The position numbers were made by a program, and so were the translations under genes. From NCBI RefSeq assembly GCF_024505085.1, contig NZ_JANIBC010000002.1, positions 1 through 64,000 of the forward strand: 64,000 nt of DNA. Direction: 5' to 3'. The first letter of the stretch is position 1. Each line of letters opens with the position of its first letter. Origin of the DNA: Parvularcula maris. GTDB taxonomy: Bacteria; Pseudomonadota; Alphaproteobacteria; Caulobacterales; Parvularculaceae. Shown here piece by piece: positions 59,824 through 64,000 of the stretch. Below the pieces are notes generated by a model. The model had not been told where the DNA came from, ran no database searches, and saw nothing but the letters and a program-made list of their open reading frames with translations.

Positions 59824-59948
59824 GCACCTCACCGGCAGCCCGAACCCCCGTCTCAAGCCAAGCCAAGGATAAGCCGAAGGCGGAGAAAGCGCAGCCCGAA
59901 CCCTCCAAGCCCAACCCCTTCGCCTTCTTCAAGGGAGCGGCGCCGTGA
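59820..59948 (+). CDS. Small protein of unknown function, coupled within the ilv operon
   Basis: A 42-residue ORF lying exactly between ilvC and ilvG. Its ATG overlaps the ilvC stop (ATGA), and its TGA overlaps the ilvG GTG start (GTGA). GGAGG is 7 nt before its ATG. The product is rich in Lys, Pro and Ala (for example KDKPKAEKAQPEP) and ends NPFAFFKGAAP. It has no membrane segment or known domain and is probably disordered. The overlaps at both ends and the strong ribosome site argue that it is translated; a role in coupling, or a regulatory subunit, is speculation. Confidence 0.72.
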   Translation: MSTSPAARTPVSSQAKDKPKAEKAQPEPSKPNPFAFFKGAAP

Positions 59949-61645
59949 CCGCTGCGGCCAAACCCTTATTGGTGGAAGAGGAGGCGGTGGCGACGAAGCC
60001 CCGAACCGGCGCGCATGTTCTTGTCGATGCCATCGCAGCGCAGGGGACGGAGCTCGTCTTTGGCTATCCCGGCGGCGCCATCATGCCGGTCTATGACGCC
60101 CTTCCCGGCTCGGCGCTCCGCCACATCCTCTGTAGGCACGAGCAGGCCTGCGCCTTCGCTGCTGCCGGATACGGACGGATGACGGGAAAGCCGGGCGTCT
60201 GTCTGGCCACGTCGGGGCCTGGGGCGACGAACCTCGTCACCGGCATCGCCGATGCCTTCATGGACTCCGTCCCCATGGTCGCGATCACTGGCCAGGTCGC
60301 TCAGCCAATCATGGGCACCGATGCCTTCCAGGAGATCGACACGTTCGGCATCACCATGCCCATCGTCAAGCACAGCTACATCGTCAGGGCCGTGAGCGAT
60401 ATACCGTCGGTGGTGGCCGAGGCCTTCCAGATCGCCGGCACGGGCAGGCCAGGTCCGGTTCTCATTGACCTTCCCAAAGACGTGCAGCAGGCGATGTGCG
60501 ACATGCCGCCCACCGTTCTGGACGCGCCCGCCCCCCTGCCGCTCGATGAGGAAGGCCTGCGCCGCGCCGAGGCCGCCGTGAGCGTGGCCGAGCGGCCCCT
60601 CTTCTACTTGGGCGGAGGGATCACCAGGGCCGGGGCTACCGAAGCCGTCAGACGCATGGTCGAGCGCAGCGGCATCCCCGCCGTCTGTACCCTGCACGGA
60701 AACGGGGTTCTGCCGACCGGGCACGAGCAGCTCTTGGGCATGGTGGGGATGCACGGTGCCCAGGCAGCAAACCACGCGGTGCAGCAGTGCGACCTTCTCA
60801 TCAATATTGGCGGGCGCTTCGACGACCGCGCCACGGGCCGCCTCGACGGTTTCGCCCCCCACGCGTCGGTGGTGCATTTCGACTGTGACCGCAGTGAGGT
60901 CTCCAAGCTGCGCCACGCCGACGTCTCCGTAGGCGGATCGCTGAAACATGCGGTCAAGAGCTTCCGGCCCGAAGCCCAAGCTATCGCTCCATGGCTCGGC
61001 GAAGTCTATGAGAAGCGGCGGGCCACACCCCACCGCTACGACGCACCCGGAGAGGGCGTCTACGCCCCGGCCCTGCTGAAAGAGCTGTCCGAGAAAGCGG
61101 GCAAGCGGTTCGTCGCCGTGCCCGATGTAGGTCAGCATCAGATGTGGACGGCGCAGCACTGCGAGTTCTCCCGGCCCGAAGCGCACCTCACCTCCGGCGG
61201 CCTCGGCTCCATGGGGTTCAGCCTGCCGACGGCCATAGGCGCACAGCTCGCCGAGCCGGACGCCGTGGTGGTGTCCATTTCCGGCGATGGCGGCATCATG
61301 ATGAACATCCAGGAGCTTGCCACCCTTCGCCGCTACGGCATCCCGCTGAAAGTCGTCGTGATCGACAATGCACGCCTCGGCATGGTCCGTCAGTGGCAGG
61401 AGCTGTTCTTCGACGGCAACTTCTCCGAGGTGGACCTCTCCGACAACCCCGACTTCGCCCGCGTGGCTGAAGCGTTCGGGATCGAAGCCTTGACGGTCTC
61501 CCAGCGTTCCGAGGTCACCCCCGGTATCGAGCGGCTCCTTGCCGCCGAGGGACCGATCCTCATGCATGTCGTCATCGACCCCGCCGAGAATGTCTGGCCG
61601 CTGGTGCCGCCCGGCCATGCCAACCACCAGATGATGGAGGGCTGA
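59945..61645 (+). CDS. ilvG: Acetolactate synthase large subunit (AHAS II/IlvG-like)
   Basis: A 566-residue ThDP enzyme. The N-terminal FGYPGGAIMPVYDAL and LCRHEQACAFAAAGYGR hold the catalytic Glu, followed by LATSGPGATNL, and the ThDP-binding GDGGIMMNIQELATLRRYGIP. The segments GMVGMHGAQAANHAVQQCDLLI and TGQVAQPIMGTDAFQE match E. coli IlvG (AHAS II) closely, so I prefer ilvG to ilvB. A 20-residue N-terminal extension precedes the conserved domain. GTG start overlaps the small ORF stop, and AAGGGAG lies 7 nt upstream. The short small-subunit gene starts 4 nt later. Confidence 0.95.
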   Translation: MTAAAKPLLVEEEAVATKPRTGAHVLVDAIAAQGTELVFGYPGGAIMPVYDALPGSALRHILCRHEQACAFAAAGYGRMTGKPGVCLATSGPGATNLVTGIADAFMDSVPMVAITGQVAQPIMGTDAFQEIDTFGITMPIVKHSYIVRAVSDIPSVVAEAFQIAGTGRPGPVLIDLPKDVQQAMCDMPPTVLDAPAPLPLDEEGLRRAEAAVSVAERPLFYLGGGITRAGATEAVRRMVERSGIPAVCTLHGNGVLPTGHEQLLGMVGMHGAQAANHAVQQCDLLINIGGRFDDRATGRLDGFAPHASVVHFDCDRSEVSKLRHADVSVGGSLKHAVKSFRPEAQAIAPWLGEVYEKRRATPHRYDAPGEGVYAPALLKELSEKAGKRFVAVPDVGQHQMWTAQHCEFSRPEAHLTSGGLGSMGFSLPTAIGAQLAEPDAVVVSISGDGGIMMNIQELATLRRYGIPLKVVVIDNARLGMVRQWQELFFDGNFSEVDLSDNPDFARVAEAFGIEALTVSQRSEVTPGIERLLAAEGPILMHVVIDPAENVWPLVPPGHANHQMMEG

Positions 61646-61649
61646 CCCC

Positions 61650-61973
61650 ATGAGCATCCGTCCGCGCGGCAATATGCGCCGCGGCACCATCGAGACGCTG
61701 ACCATCGCTTCCGACGATGTGAACGGCACGCTACGGCGCATCTGGACCGTGATCGAACAGCGCGGCTGGAACGTCCGTTCACTGCTCGTCAAGGAGGTCG
61801 AGGGCGGGGTGGAGACCCGCGTGCAGGTCTCACCCACGGGCAACCACCGCTCTATCGAGACGCTCCGCCATCAGATCGAACGCCTGATCAATGTCCGCTT
61901 CGTCCGTCTGGAACGCCGAAGCCGCGAGCAGCCGAGCCAGTGGAAGGAGATCCCCTATGGCACGGTCATCTGA
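61650..61973 (+). CDS. ilvM: Acetolactate synthase small subunit, short IlvM-like form
   Basis: A 107-residue regulatory subunit with one ACT domain (IETLTIASDDVNGTLRRIW and ETRVQVSPTGNHRSIETLRHQIERLINV). E. coli IlvM is 87 residues and IlvH about 163; here the C-terminal half of the longer IlvH type is absent. The pairing with an IlvG-like large subunit suggests an AHAS II-type complex. Valine sensitivity of the enzyme cannot be judged from this. It overlaps ilvA by 17 bp. Confidence 0.88.
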   Translation: MSIRPRGNMRRGTIETLTIASDDVNGTLRRIWTVIEQRGWNVRSLLVKEVEGGVETRVQVSPTGNHRSIETLRHQIERLINVRFVRLERRSREQPSQWKEIPYGTVI

Positions 61974-63225
61974 GCTGAAGGCGGTCGTCAGTGAGCTGCC
62001 GAACCCGTTCGGTCTGCCCGAAGAAGTCTGGCGTTCGATTCTGGAGAAGCGCGACCCGGCCTGGCGCCGCATCCTCACCCCGCCCTGCCTGCGCAGCGAG
62101 AAGCTATCCGAGCTGACGGGCTGCGATCTTCACCTCCAGCTCGAGACCATGCAGGTCACCGGGTCGTTCAAGGAGCGCGGTGCCCTTTCCAAACTTCTGT
62201 CGCTGACGGAAGAAGAGCGCGCTGCCGGTGTGGTGGCTGCCTCCGCAGGCAACCATGCCCAGGGGCTGGCGCGGCACGCCAAGTTGCTCGGCATCCACGC
62301 CGTCATCGTCATGCCGAAGCGCACCCCACTGGTGAAGATCGAGGAGACCAAGCGCTACGGCGCGGAGATCGTTCTTTACGGAGAGGGTTTTGAGGAAGCC
62401 TCGGAGGAAGCGGAGCGCCGCGTGCGGGAGGACGGCCTCACACTGGTCCATCCTTTCGACGATCCCTTTGTCTCCGCAGGCCAGGGCACCATCGCTGCCG
62501 AGATGCTCGATGCCGTTCCCGACCTGGACGTCCTTATTGTACCTATCGGCGGCGGCGGCCTCATCGCAGGTATGGCGGCAGCGGCGAAGGAGCGCCGCCC
62601 GGACATCGAAGTGATCGGTGTCCAGGCCGACCTCTATCCAGGAATGCTCAACGCGCTCGAAGGCTGGGCGCGGCCTTGCGGCGGCATGACCTTGGCGGAG
62701 GGTATCGCCGTCTGCCGTCCCGGTTCCCTGACCCGCGAAGTCGTCCGTACCCATGTGGACCGGATCATCACGGTGGACGAGCAGCACCTGGAGCGGGCTC
62801 TCTGCCTTCTTCTCAACACGCAGAAGGTTCTTGCGGAGGGCGCAGGCGCCTCGGGCCTGGCCGCTGTCTTGGCCCACCCGCAGCTCTTCGAGGGCCGGAA
62901 GGTCGGCTCGGTGGTTTGCGGAGGCAATATCGACGCGCGGCTCATCTCGGCCATCCTGATGCGGGACCTTGCGCGTCAGAAGCGTTTGGCACGGCTGCGC
63001 GTCGTTCTGATGGACGTACCCGGAGAGCTCACCCGTGTGGCCTCGGCCATCGGTGAGGCTGGGGGCAACGTCATCGACGTCTCCTACCACAAGGTCTTCA
63101 ACGATCTGCCTGCCAAGGAAACCCATCTCGACATCTCCGTCGAGGCCACAGGCCACGACCACATGAACCAGATCATCGGCGCGCTGAAGGCCGAGGGTCT
63201 GACCGCCGTTACCGCCAACTACTGA
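61957..63225 (+). CDS. ilvA: Threonine ammonia-lyase (threonine dehydratase)
   Basis: A 422-residue PLP enzyme forming 2-oxobutyrate for isoleucine. The PLP Lys is in QVTGSFKERGAL, and the phosphate-binding loop is VPIGGGGLIAGMAAA. AASAGNHAQGLA is a further signature. A C-terminal ACT-like domain, about residues 345-422 (RVVLMDVPGELTRVASAIGEAGGNVIDVSYHK), suggests single-ACT-type feedback control. The ATG at 61957 with AAGGAG upstream lies 17 nt inside the ilvM end. It is followed 18 nt later by leuA. Confidence 0.95.
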   Translation: MARSSELKAVVSELPNPFGLPEEVWRSILEKRDPAWRRILTPPCLRSEKLSELTGCDLHLQLETMQVTGSFKERGALSKLLSLTEEERAAGVVAASAGNHAQGLARHAKLLGIHAVIVMPKRTPLVKIEETKRYGAEIVLYGEGFEEASEEAERRVREDGLTLVHPFDDPFVSAGQGTIAAEMLDAVPDLDVLIVPIGGGGLIAGMAAAAKERRPDIEVIGVQADLYPGMLNALEGWARPCGGMTLAEGIAVCRPGSLTREVVRTHVDRIITVDEQHLERALCLLLNTQKVLAEGAGASGLAAVLAHPQLFEGRKVGSVVCGGNIDARLISAILMRDLARQKRLARLRVVLMDVPGELTRVASAIGEAGGNVIDVSYHKVFNDLPAKETHLDISVEATGHDHMNQIIGALKAEGLTAVTANY

Positions 63226-63243
63226 CCCCCGAGCGAGACCATC

Positions 63244-64000
63244 ATGACCTACGAGCCCCCTGCCCATGTCCGCATTTTCGACACCACACTGAGGGACGGA
63301 GAGCAGAGCCCCGGCTTCTCCATGACCATGAAGGGCAAGCTGAAGATGGCGAGGGTGCTCTCCGCCCTGAACGTCGATGTGATCGAGGCGGGGTTTGCTG
63401 CCGCCTCGCCGGGCGATTTCGAGGCGGTTCAGGCGGTGGCCTCCGAGGCCGAAGGCCCCATCGTCTGCTCCCTCGCCAGGGTCAATGAGCGGGACATCGA
63501 CCGCGCGGCGGAAGCACTGGAGCCCGCCCGGCGCAAGCGCGCCCATGTCTTCATCGGCACCAGCCCCACCCACCGGGAGCATAAGCTCCGTATGCGAAAG
63601 GGGGAGGTCCTCGACGCCATCGACCACGGGGTCAGGCATGCGCGGCAGATCTTCGGCGATGTGGAGTTCTCCGCCGAGGACGCCATGCGAACGGAGAAGA
63701 CCTTCCTCGCCGAATGCCTCAAGACGGCCGCGGAGGCAGGCGCCAAGACCCTCAACGTTCCCGACACGGTGGGCTACTTCACACCGGAGGAGACCTTCGA
63801 TGTCTTCAGCTATCTGATCGATGCGGTGGAGCCGGAGGACGACGTCATCTTCTCCACCCATTGCCACGACGACCTTGGCATGGCGGTCGCCAACAGCTTG
63901 GCCGCAGTGCGGGCGGGTGTGCGCCAGATCGAGTGCACCATCAACGGTATCGGCGAGCGGGCAGGCAACTGCGCCATGGAGGAGGCAGTGATGGCCCTTC
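63244..64000 (+). CDS. leuA: 2-isopropylmalate synthase (partial, runs off the window end)
   Basis: The first 252 residues of LeuA. IFDTTLRDGEQSPGFSMT holds the metal-binding Asp, and EAGFAAASPGDFEAV follows. HCHDDLGMAVANSLAAVRAGVRQIE and INGIGERAGNCAMEE carry the His-x-His metal ligands and the conserved Glu of the catalytic TIM barrel. It condenses acetyl-CoA with 2-oxoisovalerate as the first committed step of leucine synthesis. The C-terminal regulatory domain is outside the window. Placement after ilvA makes it part of the same operon. Confidence 0.93.
   Translation, partial: MTYEPPAHVRIFDTTLRDGEQSPGFSMTMKGKLKMARVLSALNVDVIEAGFAAASPGDFEAVQAVASEAEGPIVCSLARVNERDIDRAAEALEPARRKRAHVFIGTSPTHREHKLRMRKGEVLDAIDHGVRHARQIFGDVEFSAEDAMRTEKTFLAECLKTAAEAGAKTLNVPDTVGYFTPEETFDVFSYLIDAVEPEDDVIFSTHCHDDLGMAVANSLAAVRAGVRQIECTINGIGERAGNCAMEEAVMAL

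Noticed and set aside
59966-61843. Minus-strand frame of 625 codons opposite ilvG and ilvM
   Set aside because: No protein features; the opposite strand encodes the complete acetolactate synthase.
1-64000. CRISPR array, prophage, insertion sequence, tRNA or rRNA genes
   Set aside because: No regularly spaced repeats, transposase or phage genes, or tRNA/rRNA signatures were found on either strand by eye; a dedicated scan would be needed to exclude small RNAs.

Overview
This 64-kb window is GC-rich, gene-dense chromosomal DNA from an alphaproteobacterium. Supporting signs are the alphaproteobacterial-type SOS box before recA, an exact general-stress (EcfG-type) promoter, HWE/HisKA_2 sensor kinases, DUF6324 and the ArsR-methyltransferase/metF/metH layout. 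The bifunctional N-acetylglutamate synthase-kinase suggests relatives of Maricaulis or Parvularcula, but that placement is inference. No rRNA, tRNA, insertion sequence, prophage or CRISPR array was seen, and base composition and codon use look even throughout.

Layout. 1-7.7 kb: a small metallopeptidase, a membrane protein, an exported protein, the methionine operon (ArsR-methyltransferase regulator, metF, and a metH lacking its homocysteine domain), a SprA-related protein, a DUF2945 protein and a cold-shock protein. 7.9-19.5 kb: AsmA-like protein, DUF6324, recA, a tricorn-protease homologue, an SDR plus two glycosyltransferases of families named after arsenosugar synthesis, glycerol kinase, and a frameshifted DCC-family protein. 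19.6-23.2 kb: two valine-degradation genes and egtB. 24-32.1 kb: an island of six glycosyltransferases plus a sucrose-phosphatase-like HAD enzyme and a Crp/Fnr regulator. The sucrose-phosphate-synthase-like gene has an exact EcfG-type promoter placed so that its mRNA would be leaderless. 32-39.7 kb: mscL, a PAS sensor kinase, a DoxX-like membrane protein, an NRDE/metallo-beta-lactamase/ATP-grasp-like operon, a DedA protein and a CE15-like lipoprotein esterase.

39.7-46.8 kb holds a compact arginine cluster: argF'-argG-argE'-argAB-argC overlapping in one operon, with argH divergent. Sequence signatures point to the acetylated route known from Xanthomonas (N-acetylornithine carbamoyltransferase and N-acetylcitrulline deacetylase). 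46.8-56.8 kb: a bacteriophytochrome with HWE kinase and receiver domain, proB, and gltD-gltB. 56.8-64 kb: a branched-chain amino-acid operon, ilvD-ilvC-(42-residue small protein)-ilvG-ilvM-ilvA-leuA, preceded by a leader peptide rich in Val/Leu/Ile codons and a classic attenuator.

The glutamate, arginine, proline and branched-chain genes form an amino-acid synthesis region in which ammonia assimilation (gltBD) supplies glutamate to the neighbouring pathways. The most noteworthy observations are the stress-promoter/sucrose-type glycoside island, the ilv leader attenuator, the coupled small ORF inside the ilv operon, the acetylated arginine pathway, the operator inside the methionine promoter, and the unusual PAWDVP motif of the phytochrome.
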